This document shows positions 1 to 10,755 of a stretch of 64,000 bases of DNA, piece after piece. The position numbers and the translations under genes are program-made. The stretch's first letter is position 1, and the number at the start of each line of letters is the position of its first letter. The notes beneath the pieces are model-generated. The model was not told the DNA's origin. It searched no databases and worked only from the letters and a program-made list of their open reading frames with translations. The stretch comes from Limnephilus marmoratus. Lineage: Eukaryota; Arthropoda; Insecta; Trichoptera; Limnephilidae. Location: positions 28,605,988 through 28,669,987 of the forward strand of contig OU862918.1 in assembly GCA_917880885.1 (NCBI GenBank), read 5' to 3'.

Positions 1-343
1 AAAGGTTTATCTGCTATTTTAATGTACTTCTGAACCTCTCCATCCATTCTCACGCCTTATTTGTGGTAATATTCTTTTTGGATGATAAGGGAGAAGTCGA
101 AAGCAATATTCTAATGAGGTCTGTGTTGGAGCTTACTCTCGAGTGTTTACGGATATTGATTTTTTCTAATCTCCTTATGTCTCGCCTCTAGTGCATCTTC
201 AGATAAATGTCCGATTGGCAAGGAAAATTCGCAAGATTATTTCACACCCGTGAATTAGCACCTTGTGAACACTGCTAGGCAAAATACCAGCCATATAGAC
301 TGATGAACATTTGTCTGGTCTTATTTAACAATATTTTGAATTT
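1..343. other. No recognisable feature
   Basis: AT-rich sequence left of the first hAT element. I see no ORF of note, repeat family member or RNA gene here. Confidence 0.5.
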
Positions 344-539
344 ATCTAGACCAGAGGTTCCCAAACTTATTTTTCTCGTAGACCCCTTTCAAAATTTTAC
401 TGATTTCGGTGGACCCCCCCTGCTGCTACATTTCTACCACATTCCCAAAAACCGTCAAAAAATGTGAAGATTAGATCTAACGATGGATATTTGCGTCGCG
501 GCTGAGTTCCAACTCTAGATTCGGAGTGGTATAAATAAA

Positions 540-1031
540 AATAAATACAGGGTATTTCACAAATACAGGGTATTTCTCCCCTTTACCACGAACACTGAGA
601 AGTTATAACGCTATACATTGCTCTAATAAAGAAATAGACATTTTTAATGACCAATTTAAACATTTCAAAAAAAAAGTTTTACCTTTTATCATATCAAGCT
701 GATACTGTGATGAAGCCCTTTATTTATAGAGAGGCAATATAGTACCTACCAAATCAGCGTCTCACCAGTACAGGTAACAATCATAAATTGTTTATGAACA
801 TTTACCTACCATGTACTTACCTTTTACCCTTTCCTACTTGTCATTCACCTCAGCTTAATTACTTTTGTTACTATCTTTTGTTATTATTATCATTTCATTT
901 ATTTATTATTATACAATCACTATGTTAATATTATCATTTTCGATACTATGTATTTTCGTTATCACTATGTTTAAACATACATGTATATAATTTTTTGGGC
1001 ACCATGCCTGTTTTATATACTTAAATAAAAT

Positions 1032-1062
<31 letters not shown>

Positions 1063-1063
1063 G
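540..1063 (+). mobile_element. LINE 3' end, truncated
   Basis: This closely matches the last ~430 bp of the LINE at 24902-25935: the same ACAGG-TATTTCTCCCC-TTTACCACGAACA stretch coding for the reverse-transcriptase C-terminus, the same GATGAAGCCCTTTATT UTR segment, the same GGGCA-ATGCCTGTTTTATGTA tail, and a final AAATAAAATAAA repeat. It is 5'-truncated, as is usual for target-primed insertion, and lies within the hAT element. The reading frame is degraded. Confidence 0.75.
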
Positions 1064-1214
1064 AAAAATAGTGGGTTTTCTTAAATATTTATTTATTAAA
1101 ATAATATGTTTACAGACTTACGGGGGGAAATACATGTAAGTGACTCAAAAAAGGTCTTTACTTTTTTATTTCATAAATTGATAATATAACTATTTAGGAA
1201 TATATTCCCAAAAT

Positions 1215-1900
1215 TTAAATAAAAAAATTATGACCGACCGAAGGTTTAGTTTCGGTTTCGGTTTCGGCAAAAAAATGTAGTTTCGGCATCAGTTTCGGTT
1301 TCGGCAGAATATATGCCGAACCTTCGGCCGCAACGAAACTATGCGTTCGTGAATTATCGCGCGTCGTTCGGCTGACTTCGGGTGAGTTCGTGGCTCGTAT
1401 GTCACCCGCCATCATCAGCTGAGATTGCCGACTGGTCCGGCGTTATTGTGTCGTGAGTTTATGTTTGTAACATAAATATAATTTTTGTTTGTTTTGTAGC
1501 AGTTATATCAAAAAATAAATAATTATTTTTTCACATACTCCAATTATCGTTTTATTTTTTATTTTATTTCATTTCACACGTGTCTTAAGAATGTTGTGAT
1601 TGTAAACGCAATAAAAATAAAAATACTCAATTAATGAGGTCCTTCCTTTATAGGTAGTGTAGCAGTGTTTTATAGCAGTAATATAATTTTTTTTCACATA
1701 CTTTAATTATTGTTTTTATTTTATTATTTCATTTAACACGTGTTTACTGTCTGTATAAGTGTAAAAATGTAGCCAATTTTCAGTAAACAATAGATTTTTA
1801 ACATCTCTAAAAAAGTTTCAGTTTCGGCCGAAACTGAGACAGACACCGAATATTCGGTTTCGGTAGAAAGTTCTGTTTCTACTAAAAAAATTCAATTCGT
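1215..1900. repeat. TTTCGG-rich blocks, possibly MITE ends
   Basis: Two blocks (about 1237-1340 and 1816-1880) are dense in TTTCGGTTTCGGC and its complement GCCGAAACTGA. They could be the two ends of a small inverted-repeat element nested in the hAT, with about 500 bp of AT-rich sequence between them. No clear target-site duplication was found, so the boundaries are loose. Confidence 0.35.
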
Positions 1901-2539
1901 TCCGGTGTTATGAGGGTGTTTGTGCCGAACCGCGTGTTAAACTTGAACCGCATTTTTCTTGAAACGACTTTTTTTGAATTTGTGTGCACTCAGAAAGTTT
2001 TTAACCAAACATTTTAAAAATGTGCAAATACCTCTTTTATATTATTACGATATATCTATGTGAACCGAAATTCGTAGTAATATCATCGTAAAAAGTCTTT
2101 TTAATTGCAAAAAGATATAAAAAATTGCAAAAAACCAAAGGTTTCCTGTTTACATCTGTAAAAAATTTAATTTTCTTTTTTTGGGAATAGTAAGGTTTAC
2201 ATAGAAGAGACACATTAAAATTCTTAAATTTCTTAAATTAAAATCAAAACCCTATTGATTTGAGACGAAAATTATGGCCACCAAAATGCACACGAAAGCT
2301 ACGTCTGATGGTGACGTTCAATGTGTAGCATCGGATAATTTTCGTATTTTCCGAGAAAATGCTTCCAAAAATTCACAATATTTTTATAAATAAATTTATA
2401 AAATGCCCTAAAAGTTTCAATAAATTATACAGATTTTTTTTATGTCAAAAAAAAAGTTATGAAAATCATTAAAAAAAACCTAGTCCTGTATTTCCCACCT
2501 TAATAGAATTAAATATCGAATACACAGTCGCTGAACTTC

Positions 2540-2606
2540 TAAAAATACAAAAAAAGGAGGTTTTAAAAAAAAAAATACAGTCGAATTGAGAACCTCCTCC
2601 TTTTCG
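2540..2606 (+). repeat. LINE-tail-like hairpin segment
   Basis: GGAGGTTTT is followed by AAAAATACAGTCGAATTGAG and then AACCTCCTCC, giving a short stem-loop. From memory this AATACAGTCGAATTGAG string is common at the 3' ends of retroposons in moths and some other insects. It is the main hint towards Lepidoptera here and is weak on its own. Confidence 0.4.
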
Positions 2607-3071
2607 AGGTCGTTTAAAAAAGGTAATTATTGCTAAATATTAAGGCTATCTGATCCATAAGCCGGCCTACCTGAAAAACAATTTCAAGCCTGTGGACCAA
2701 AAAAATAGCATGAAGTTAGCAAAATTATTTTTTCGCGCTTCTATTAGGATGCCCTTAAAAAAATTTTGCCAAAAATATGAAAATTAAAATCTTAAAGCTT
2801 CAAAATGCTTTTTTAAAGTCTCAATACGACCATTTAAAAAAAAAAAAAACAAAAAATCAAGTGTATTATCTGCCTAAAGTTGTAAAGCCAAGCCAATATT
2901 TTTGTTCTTTACTATCGGAACCAGATAAAATTTCGTGGACCCCCACAAACAACTTGTGGACCCCCATTTTTTTTATCACGCCAACGTAGACCCAACGTAG
3001 TGACTCCCTACTACAACGTAGTGATTCCCAAAGTGGTCCAGGTGGACCCCCAGGGGTCCACTGATCTAGAC

Positions 3072-3610
3072 CGATGCGATGTGGTAGCCGCTTGCGAGCA
3101 CTCCGAAAATAATGGAAAATTTCACAATTACTTTAATCCCCGTAATTTCTGCGCTAAGAAAACGCCTTGCTGTGTTGCCATCGTTTGCAGAGCCATGTCC
3201 TGGCTTCGGTTTGTCTGTCAACAGACCCATTTTTCGTTTAAAGTCGGCTTGAATTTCACAGCATTTACTGCAGCTCTTAACTCTTTAAATATATTTTCTA
3301 GATCTAGATGACTTGGACGGTCTTCGCGGGTATGAATTGGTCCAGGCTGATTGGTTATGTCTGGTCTGAGCCGTCACGTCCAACGGGAACTGTATTTCTT
3401 GGTTTAGCCACGTCTCATTGCGTATTCGAAATTTCTGGCAATCACTATTAACTTCCTCCGGTTTATCGTTAAATTTTAAACCAAACAGTCTGCTAAAAGA
3501 CATATACTGGTCGCGATGTTTATCGTCGACGTCAAAAAAATTCAAAAGAACACCATTTGTGAAAAACAACCATAAGTCTATTGTATTTTCGCACTAGAAG
3601 CATACTTCAA
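3072..3610. other. No recognisable gene
   Basis: Short open frames occur on both strands, but none has a recognisable domain or supporting splice or start context. Probably intergenic. Confidence 0.4.
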
Positions 3611-3950
3611 TTTGGGAGGCAGGAATGGGTACCGTCGCCCCGGGAACCTTTATTGGATAACCAACACCTCTGCCACAGATCACCCCAAGTGGTTCGCTAC
3701 GTTTGGTGATTTAGCAGGGGTTCCCGGGTTCATGGGGTGAGGTTTGTCTAGGTCTTGAAGGCGGATGACCAGGACATACCGAACCCTAGATTCCTACCCA
3801 CCACTTAAACCTTTTTCCTTCCCAGAACTCTCCTCTCCTTCGTTTCCTTAAAAAAACCCTCCACACAGCATCCCCAAAGATGACATGGGCCCTGAGGGAA
3901 ATTATTTTCATCAGGGCTTCCTGTGCGGAACTCATGTAAAATAAATACTT
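3611..3950 (+). repeat. Dispersed repeat family D, copy 1
   Basis: Starts TTTGGGAGGC and runs through CCCCGGGAACC, ACCAACACCTCTGCCA, AAGTGGTTCGCTACGTTTGG and CCCGGGTTCATG. It ends in a segment with CCCCAAAGATGACATGG followed by GAGGGAAATTATTTT. The same order of blocks recurs at 21018-21413 and 59580-60024, and in reverse at 50563-50770. The family is about 400 bp, has no coding capacity and is probably a SINE or other non-autonomous retroposon. I could not assign an RNA-gene head. Confidence 0.7.
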
Positions 3951-4122
3951 CTGCGAGTTTGACGTTTTTAAAATTACCTCCGTCTGAAAAAACAAATCCT
4001 AAAATCCTTAATTGCGAAAAGATGCAGCCAGTTTTTTGGGACATACAAATTTATTAATAGACCTGTAATGAAATGTAAAAACTGCAAGGTGATATTTTTT
4101 AAAACGCCTTCAAAGTTGAGTA

Positions 4123-4341
4123 ATGAGATATTCAGGCATGAAATGTAACGTAATTATTTTCATGGTTCTTATTCAGTCGGTACTTGCTCAGAATGAGTAC
4201 CTATTATTAATTTCGGCGTGCCGTTGGAACGATGCAGAACAAACTGGAACGTTGCTCGATTGTTTTGAAAAAAAGAGAAAAAACTGTTATAAGGGCGACG
4301 TCATGGCATATCAAGGAATTTGTCGGAAGTTTGATTTGTAA
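4123..4341 (+). CDS. Putative small secreted cysteine-containing peptide
   Basis: This open frame gives 72 residues. From the second methionine (residue 6) it reads MKCNVIIFMVLIQSVLAQ, a textbook signal peptide with a hydrophobic core and an A-x-A-like cleavage region. A mature part of about 50 residues follows, with four cysteines, a basic stretch (KKKRK-like) and C-terminal CRKFDL. The start at residue 6 (about 4138) is preferred because it begins the signal sequence. The stop codon lies in a TTTGTAAGGAG context that could also be a splice donor, so this may be a first exon of a longer secreted protein. I do not recognise the family. It could be chance, because no homolog can be checked here. 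Confidence 0.35.
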   Translation: MRYSGMKCNVIIFMVLIQSVLAQNEYLLLISACRWNDAEQTGTLLDCFEKKRKNCYKGDVMAYQGICRKFDL

Positions 4342-5088
4342 GGAGTTTTGATACTCGTAAATGATGTAAATTTGCAAAATTATGCGTGTAACAGACGTGA
4401 TGCCTTTACAAGACTGTTAAATAGTACCGGGTCGCAGTACACGCAGGATGTCGATGATGAAGGGGAAAACAATAAGCATTGGCCTCCGTGCACCGTGACT
4501 GCAGGCGCTTCTTAAATGACATCAACAATATAGCACTGCCGGTTATATCCTGTCAATGCTCAGAGATGGCCATCGGACGCATTGTGATTAGCGGGCCTTT
4601 GTGGATGGACTGGAATCTTGGATGCTTCACGGTGTCATGAGCTTGCGAAGCGGCAGCTCTGGGGCTCTTCTCCAGCTATCTGGAGCCCTTGTCGCTGAGG
4701 TTAGAAGAGGTGCGCCATATTAACTATCGCAAGCTACGAATGATCATTTGGAGTGGATTCTTCTAAAATAACTGAATTATCTCTCTCTCTCTTTATCTAC
4801 ATTTTTTTGAGTTTACAAAGGTATTTATGTAGATTGTTTTTTTGCTTGTCAATAATAACAAGTACATTTTATTTAATGTGAGTTCTTTTATTTACATCAG
4901 ATAGTAGCTTTCTTTTTATCCCACGCAGGACCCTGAGATGATGATGAGAGCTCATGTACACGGAATTTCTCTGCTAACTGAGAATGGTACGTGTCAGAAA
5001 TTTAGGGGACAACTTTGAGACATACAGACCAACCAAAGAAAGTATTGACATAAATTATAATTGATTTTAGATTTTCACGGCAAAAAGT
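4342..5088. other. Non-coding; small CT microsatellite
   Basis: No gene recognised. A short (TC)n tract lies near 4783-4796. The segment 4440-4740 has somewhat higher GC and could be an old retroposon fragment, but no frame is readable. Confidence 0.35.
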
Positions 5089-5390
5089 ATTTTTGTTGTT
5101 TGTTTTTGGGGGTGTTATGCCGTGAAACGCTCAATAGTTCTTGTTATCCGGTGATTGACGGTTACACCAAGGCCAAATGCAGAAAACCATCTTCAAGTAT
5201 ACTGTAATTCCAGCTCGCAGTGGAGTGGAGCTCGCAATACGGTAATGCTTCGAAGTACTTAAGCACACATTTTACCACTAACATTTACACATCTGCCCTG
5301 ATGATGGCCACTGTAACGCTGTCCGAAATGTTGACTAAAGGAGGAGGTAGCGTAACATGGCATAACACCCCAAAAACAAACAACAAAAAT
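5089..5390. mobile_element. Inverted-terminal element family F, short copy
   Basis: The left end reads TTTGTTGTTTGTTTTTGGGG then GTGTTATGCCGTG; the right end is its reverse complement (CATGGCATAACACCCC, AAAAACAAACAACAAAAAT). The same termini bound the longer copy at 10147-10755, and about 200 bp of interior is shared. Inside the right terminal region is a CTGATGA ... TGTCCGAAA arrangement resembling a hammerhead-ribozyme core. Similar terminal repeats occur in Penelope-like elements, but no reverse transcriptase is present, so the class is open. Confidence 0.6.
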
Positions 5391-6220
5391 AATTTATAAT
5401 TAATTTTAAAATACATATCTAGGCCAGTAGATTCCACTGTGGTTTGATGGTAAAAACGCGATATGTTTGGGTAAACGTACGTCTAATTCCTGTGCTGAGG
5501 CCGTATAATTAGCCAATGATCGTCTTCCAAGAAAAAAATGAATAATGTCCTGGAAGTTTTCGCTCATCATGTTTACAATAGAAAAAAATCATGTCAATTC
5601 GTGAGAAATAATTTCGATGCAGGGGAGTTCTCTAGTTTATGTTTTGTATATTCTTGCCAATTGACATTTGTACGTGTATTATCTCTTAATAAATAAAAAA
5701 ATTCGAATGTCGATTTTTGTAACTATTGATGAGTTGAGCGACGCGACGCGACGTCTCGATCTTGAATGGTGGACTTTCACCAGGGCTATACTGAGAGTAT
5801 CTTTCAATCGGGCTACATGGTATTACTATTATTAACATTTTTCATAGCTTTTCTTAGGTCATTTTAGAAGACACATCAAATTTAACAATAAAAGTCACAA
5901 TATTCAAACTTTAAGTCGACGATACATAAAATTCCAGTTAGAAAATAAATATACATTATAAAAGAAAGTGTACAATGTGCGTGCCGCTATCAAGGGAGTT
6001 ATATGGTGTGGTAGCCCTCTATTCCCCATCCATGAAGAAGGTTCCCGTTTTTTACCTGAAAGATGTGCTTTTGAAGATTATAAGGGCGAGAAGTTTCTCC
6101 CTCTAGAAAATTCGAGAGCATTCCACAACATTCCGGAACACCCCGGAATATTCTGTAATGTTGTGAAATGTTTGGGAATAGTCTGGAACATTCCAGAACA
6201 CTACAGAATTTTGTGGATTG
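5391..6220. other. No gene; short ATTCC-GAACA repeats
   Basis: Between 6115 and 6230 the motif ATTCCNGAACA recurs several times in imperfect form. An open frame here has no recognisable domain and its composition follows the repeat. Nothing else is supported. Confidence 0.4.
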
Positions 6221-6433
6221 TTCTAGAACAGGGTTTCCCAAACGTTATTCTGCCGTGGCCCGGTAATTTTCACACTGCCCCTTCGTGACCCACTTAATAC
6301 TTTAAACCCAAGCTGGTTCCATTAGGTAAAATAATACACATTTATTAATAGTAAAAATGTTTTATTAATACTACATATTTTGGAATCGCCTATTTAGTCA
6401 CTAAATTTTAGTGCGAAGTGGAGCTACTGCTTA

Positions 6434-7368
6434 GGGAACGTACCCATACTACGTGACACACTTTTTGCAATTTTTTACCCCCCCCCCCCCCCGGTGACCA
6501 CGTATAGTATATTCCAAGACCCCCCCCTACAGTTATTTACGTAGTATTTCATAAATATGGTTTCGAATCATTTTTTGCTAACAAAAAATAAAAAATGCAT
6601 TATTTGGCTTATATTTGTCTTTATTAATACGGCGCTTGCTGCGTGACAGTAATAGTGCATGCATTACAAGTGGAAAAAATATTTTCAAGATAAAACTTAT
6701 GTCAAAATATATTGAAACCGGAACGTAATTTATGGAAACGAAAATCTTGTTATTTTTATAAACATTTTTCATCTCAATCATCTTCAACAAACACGTTCCC
6801 AGCATCAATCCATTCGTTGTTATAGTTGCTTTGCCACCTGCGAGTTTTAAAAGCGCCAAACACTGCGCGCCATATTTGAATGTACGAGGGTGGGTTTTTA
6901 AGTTTGCGGATTGGGTAAGGAGTGGAAATAAAAACCAAAATTATTTTTCCTTTTCAACATATTCACATATTCACCTACTACCCTAATACATTTTTCCGAT
7001 CTTTAAATTAACTTAAGGGAACTTTAAACAGCGCGGAACTCAATTTTCTCCACATTTCACAATTTCTTCCCGGTTGAAGTGTTTGGTCGACGATAGCTCA
7101 AAGACTAATGACCTAATTACGATAAAACCCGGTGTTTATCCTAAAAATGAGTTGTTCAATTTGTACCTAATTCAGCGGTACCCCCATTAATCACTTACCT
7201 TCCCATTCCGCGAATTTAAAAACCTCCCCTCGTAGCTCGAAAAAAAAACGCGAGATTTCTAGATTGATTACGTGATAAAAACCTAAGCCCCCCCCCCCGT
7301 TGTGACCAAGCGTGGTATTTTGATGACCCCCCCCCCCTGAACAGGTCACGTAGTATGGGTACGTTCCC
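6434..7368. mobile_element. PIF/Harbinger-like MITE inside the hAT
   Basis: Terminal inverted repeats are GGGAACGTACCCATACTACG on the left and the reverse complement on the right. TTA is duplicated on both sides (6431-6433 and 7369-7371), the usual target for PIF/Harbinger. Subterminal poly-C tracts and the phrase AAAACCTAAGCCCCCCC are shared with the 165-bp copy at 60432-60590. It has split the hAT transposase reading frame. A mariner fragment is nested inside. Confidence 0.7.
6884..7100 (-). mobile_element. Mariner-like fragment
   Basis: TACGAGGGTGGGTTTTTAAG resembles a mariner-type terminus. The adjacent minus-strand reading contains a degraded RKCI-x-VVGEYVN-type string, like the W-KCI-GDYVEK C-terminus of mariner transposases. 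Only one end is recognisable. It lies inside the Harbinger-like MITE. Confidence 0.4.
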
Positions 7369-7371
7369 TTA

Positions 7372-7910
7372 ATTGTTACTAAAGAATCCAAGTTTGCGGA
7401 AAATGACGAAAGTTTTATCCTAAGGTCTGGTTCCACTTCAAGACGGTTTCTATATTTAAATTTTAAGGTAAACTAGTGTTGAAAACCCAGCCTCACATTT
7501 ATAAGTTGTGACAAAAGGCATTAAAAAAGCTATTGCTTGATGAGCTAATTTTGTGTATTCTTGACGACAAGAAAACCAAAGATCTATCAATGGTCTTAGT
7601 CTTGTGTCAAATATTACCTAATATATCCTTCAGTGATGTGTAAGTTGACAGTTCAATTAACGATTCGACTTCTTCATCTGAAAATTCGTAGCAAATTATT
7701 TTCGGAATCTAACTTGAATGTAAATGGGTTTCTTATCCAAGCTTTGTTGCTGTCCATTGGAGGAAAATATTCTTGAAGATTCCTCTCCAGTCCTAATAAA
7801 TGTTCTTTAATTTGAGTTAAGGTGTCTTGTGGCAATGCAATCATGTTGTACTCTTTTTGTATTTCACTTAAATTACTAGATACTTTGAAGTTCCCTGTTT
7901 CCGTGCCCAC
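7372..7910 (-). pseudogene. hAT transposase C-terminal remnant
   Basis: The minus-strand reading starts with about 78 residues containing LGLERNLQEYFPP and then AWIRNPF, the pattern before the dimerisation domain in ZBED5/SCAND3-like hAT transposases. After frame disruptions it continues with A-x-x-FLMPFVTTYKCEAGFS-x-L, RNRLEVEPDLRIKL and a short tail, which is the hAT C-terminal dimerisation region. At least two frameshifts or stops interrupt it. The N-terminal zinc finger and most of the catalytic core are absent. The last codons run into the inserted MITE. Not functional. Confidence 0.7.
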
Positions 7911-8039
7911 ACATTAAGCTGTTTTTCTTGCAGCTTCAACCTTGTCTTAAAACAAGGCGGGAATTATGCGATCCGGTATTTTATTTTGATGGCCCGGTAC
8001 CGGGTCGCGACCCGGCAAATGGGAAATCCTGTTCTAGAA

Positions 8040-9300
8040 CATTATGGAACATTCGAAGCCTGTATTGGTGGGGCTACGCATTGGTAAGGGTCAAGATCCA
8101 TCTTGGGTTCGAACGTCAGTTCAATATCATATCAACTCCCCGAGCGATGCCGGATACCCCAATTACATAGTTAGTTCGTAGATCTTTTGCTAGTTCATTA
8201 AGAATATTCTTTAACTTATTCAGAGTTATTCGTATCATATTACTACAAGAGCTAGTTCTTCGTCTTCTTCTTCATTGTAAGCTATGGTCAGGTCTGGTAC
8301 GTATTCCTAGTTACAAGGTCGCCCCTAGTGCCAATCTAAGCATACAAACACAAGCCCTGCATTGTATGTAGATATAGGAAGTACTAACCTAAACGTATTA
8401 AATTATTTCAAATTCGATTCCGGGTTTTGTCCTTTTCCTTTGAGCAAGCTCGGGCTACGTGTCTGGATACCAAGGGCATGCTCGTGTGTACCCATTTTCC
8501 AATAAAGCTGTCAGCTACGGGAGAAATAAATTATTCCGGCGCGCACGCGAGCGTGTCCCTAACAAAATTTCCACCGAACGTATATGTGTGAACGAAGCTT
8601 TATTTTATCTTTGATGAAAATACACCAGACTTTTTTGCATTCTTCATGTTGGAATTTTATAAGTGAAACCTGAAGAGATGGAAATTGTTTAAATTTAAAT
8701 ATAAATTTATCATTCATAACGATAAAATATTTTTGATTTTACAAAATATGTTTCTTAATGGAAGTTTTTCACTCCTTTCTCCGTCCAGACTTTAGCCGTA
8801 TTTTATAACCAGTTCTAAATAGCCAGGTTCGTTTCTTTTTTTTTTATTATATAAAATTAAATTTGATAATGTTCAAGTTCTGAAAGTTATTCTGCAATTA
8901 ATAAAGTACGGAAAATTATTTATTCCCCACCCCTTAGTATGCTCATAAAACCAAAACAATATAAAGCACTTAAACGAGTCATAGCAGTAAAGTCATTATT
9001 AAACAATTAAGGAAACTTTAACGTGCGGGAAAACAGATCGACATAATGGACTGTCTACTGTCTCTAATTAGTTTCTCAGCAAATTGGTTTAGCTGGTAAA
9101 AAATTAAGTTAGATACCTACAAAAATTAACATTTAGATTCGTATAAATACGTCGTCTCAAAGTGGTTCAACCACAGTTTGAAAATGATTTTTGTAAATCG
9201 AAACACTGTAACAAAAATACGTACTAAAATACTTGCAGAACATGATAATATTATTATCAAATTTAATATGAATTATTTAATTTTTAAAAAAATGTAAATG
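8040..9300. other. No gene recognised; one weak tRNA-like block
   Basis: At 8066-8130 GGGGCTACGCATTGGTAAGG and TTGGGTTCGAACG resemble A- and B-box pieces of a tRNA-derived SINE, but the fold is poor. The remainder is AT-rich and empty of recognisable features. Confidence 0.3.
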
Positions 9301-9307
9301 GACTTAA

Positions 9308-9618
9308 CCCGTCTGCTTGGTTCAATATATTCGCACCTCACAATCCGGAAGCCTCAGTTTCTTGCGAAAATTCTGAAACCGTCACTTTGGATCGAGATTG
9401 TAAAATATCTATGCAAGATAGCTTTCATATTTCAAAGACAATACGAAGCATTATTTTGTTCTCTTTCTGGTTAACAGAAAAAATACATATTTTTGCGTGA
9501 GAGGAAAAGAGATATACAGCTTTTAAAATGTAAGGTCGCTCGGGACGTTTTTGGTCTTATGAAAGTATAACGCGATTACGTGTTTTGGGATGTATTTAAT
9601 CCTAAACAAGCAGACGGG
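9308..9618. mobile_element. piggyBac-like MITE, 311 bp
   Basis: Terminal repeats CCCGTCTGCTTG and CAAGCAGACGGG match exactly. TTAA precedes the left end, as piggyBac requires; the right side reads TTTTAA, which may be a mutated TTAA. There is no coding content. The class rests on the CCC/GGG ends and the TTAA. Confidence 0.5.
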
Positions 9619-9699
9619 TTTTAATTAATTTGAGAATTAAACATAAAAACAATTAATAGGTACGTTTCTACCTTCATATTCACGGCTTCCTTCTCCTTC

Positions 9700-9790
9700 G
9701 CAATTACTTTAGCATGAAAACATGCCCCAATTTGGGGATTCCATAGTTTTACTGTCTCCGGGCAGTTAGAACTCTTTTTCAGTTTTCAAA
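9700..9790 (+). repeat. Repeat family E fragment
   Basis: GCCCCAATTTGGGGATTCCATAG and the following ACTGTCTCCGG-type segment match the 3' part of the repeats at 52236-52405 and 52411-52580. The fragment is short and divergent. Confidence 0.4.
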
Positions 9791-10146
9791 TGAAAAAAAA
9801 AACTAGTGTGCTTTAGACCACACAACTGAAGTGAAACTTCTGCTCCATCTATATGATAGGAAGAGAGAATGAAAATGTGCGCTCGCACTGCTCTTTCTTG
9901 CTCCTACAGTGTGATACAGACAATAGGCCTGCGCTGTGTAACGTAACTGGATATGAGCGAAAGAAATTGTGTGCTTGCACCTCTCTCTCTTGCCCCTACA
10001 GTAATATACGAAGCGTTCGCCTCGATTTTCGTAACGCTCTCGTCACGCATTCGCCAGCTTACTCAATACGAAGTTTGAATTGAAGTTTTACTTCAATAAC
10101 TACATAATACCTACACGATGTTACCGTAATTTAGTCCCTCTTTTTT

Positions 10147-10755
10147 ATTGTTTGTTTTTGGGGTGTTATGCCGTGTTACGCTACCTCCTCCTTTAGCCAA
10201 CGTTTCGGACAGCATTACAGTGTCCATCATCAGGGCAGATGTGTAAATGTTAGTGGAAAAATGTGTGCTTAAGTACTTCGAAGCAATACCGTGTTGCCAG
10301 CTCCACTACACTGCGAGCTGGAATTACAGTATACTTGAAGATGGTTTTCTGCCTTTAGCTTTGGTGTAGCCGTCAATTACCGGATACCAAGAACTATTGA
10401 GCTTAGCTCCGTCGTCTCTGTTAATGTTAATAGAATTTTTATGAATTTAAATTGCCTCTGTAATTAGGCGTGCTCTATAAGTTTTGAGTCTTCCCAGGAC
10501 TTCAGGAACAAATCCAAAGTAATGGCCGGTTTCAATTAAATGGTCGGCGATTGCCGATTTGTCAGGGTGGCCAAGTTTACACGCTCGAAAGTGTTCCGGT
10601 AACACGGTATTGCTTCGAAGTACTTAAGCACACATTTTACCACTAACATTTACACATCTGCCCTGATGATGGACACTGTAACGCTGTCCGAAACGTTGGC
10701 TAAAGGAGGAGGTAGCGTAACACGGCATAACACCCCAAAAACAAACAACAAAAAT
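10147..10755. mobile_element. Inverted-terminal element family F, long copy
   Basis: Long inverted terminal regions (about 100 bp) begin TTGTTTGTTTTTGGGGTGTT on the left and mirror it on the right. Each terminal region contains GCCCTGATGATGGACACTGT then AACGC-TGTCCGAAACGTT, so the hammerhead-like motif is present once per strand. The 5089-5390 copy has lost most of the interior. The right flank (GCCGTGAAAATCTAAAATC) also occurs, inverted, left of the short copy, so the family may extend beyond these limits. Penelope-like origin is a suggestion only. Confidence 0.6.

Larger units (their letters stand above)
352..3063. mobile_element. hAT-type DNA transposon remnant, 2.7 kb
   Basis: The left end begins CAGAGGTTCCCAAACTTA, a typical hAT terminus, followed by a GGACCCC-rich subterminal region. 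The right end closes with GGGGTCCACTG. The 8-bp duplication ATCTAGAC lies at 344-351 and 3064-3071, as expected for hAT insertion. Sequence at 2860-2985 is the reverse complement of sequence inside the shorter relative at 33884-34698. No transposase is recognisable. A LINE tail (540-1063) and TTTCGG-rich blocks lie inside. The right terminus appears locally inverted and carries three CAACGTAG motifs. I am fairly sure of the class, less sure how the right end was built. Confidence 0.7.
6229..8031 (-). mobile_element. hAT transposon with degraded transposase
   Basis: Ends are CAGGGTTTCCCAAACG on the left and CAAATGGGAAATCCTG on the right. They are flanked by the 8-bp duplication TTCTAGAA (6221-6228 and 8032-8039). 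GGCCCGG-rich subterminal sequence is present at both ends. The interior carries the C-terminal part of a hAT transposase on the minus strand and is interrupted by the Harbinger-like MITE 6434-7368. The element is defective. Confidence 0.8.
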
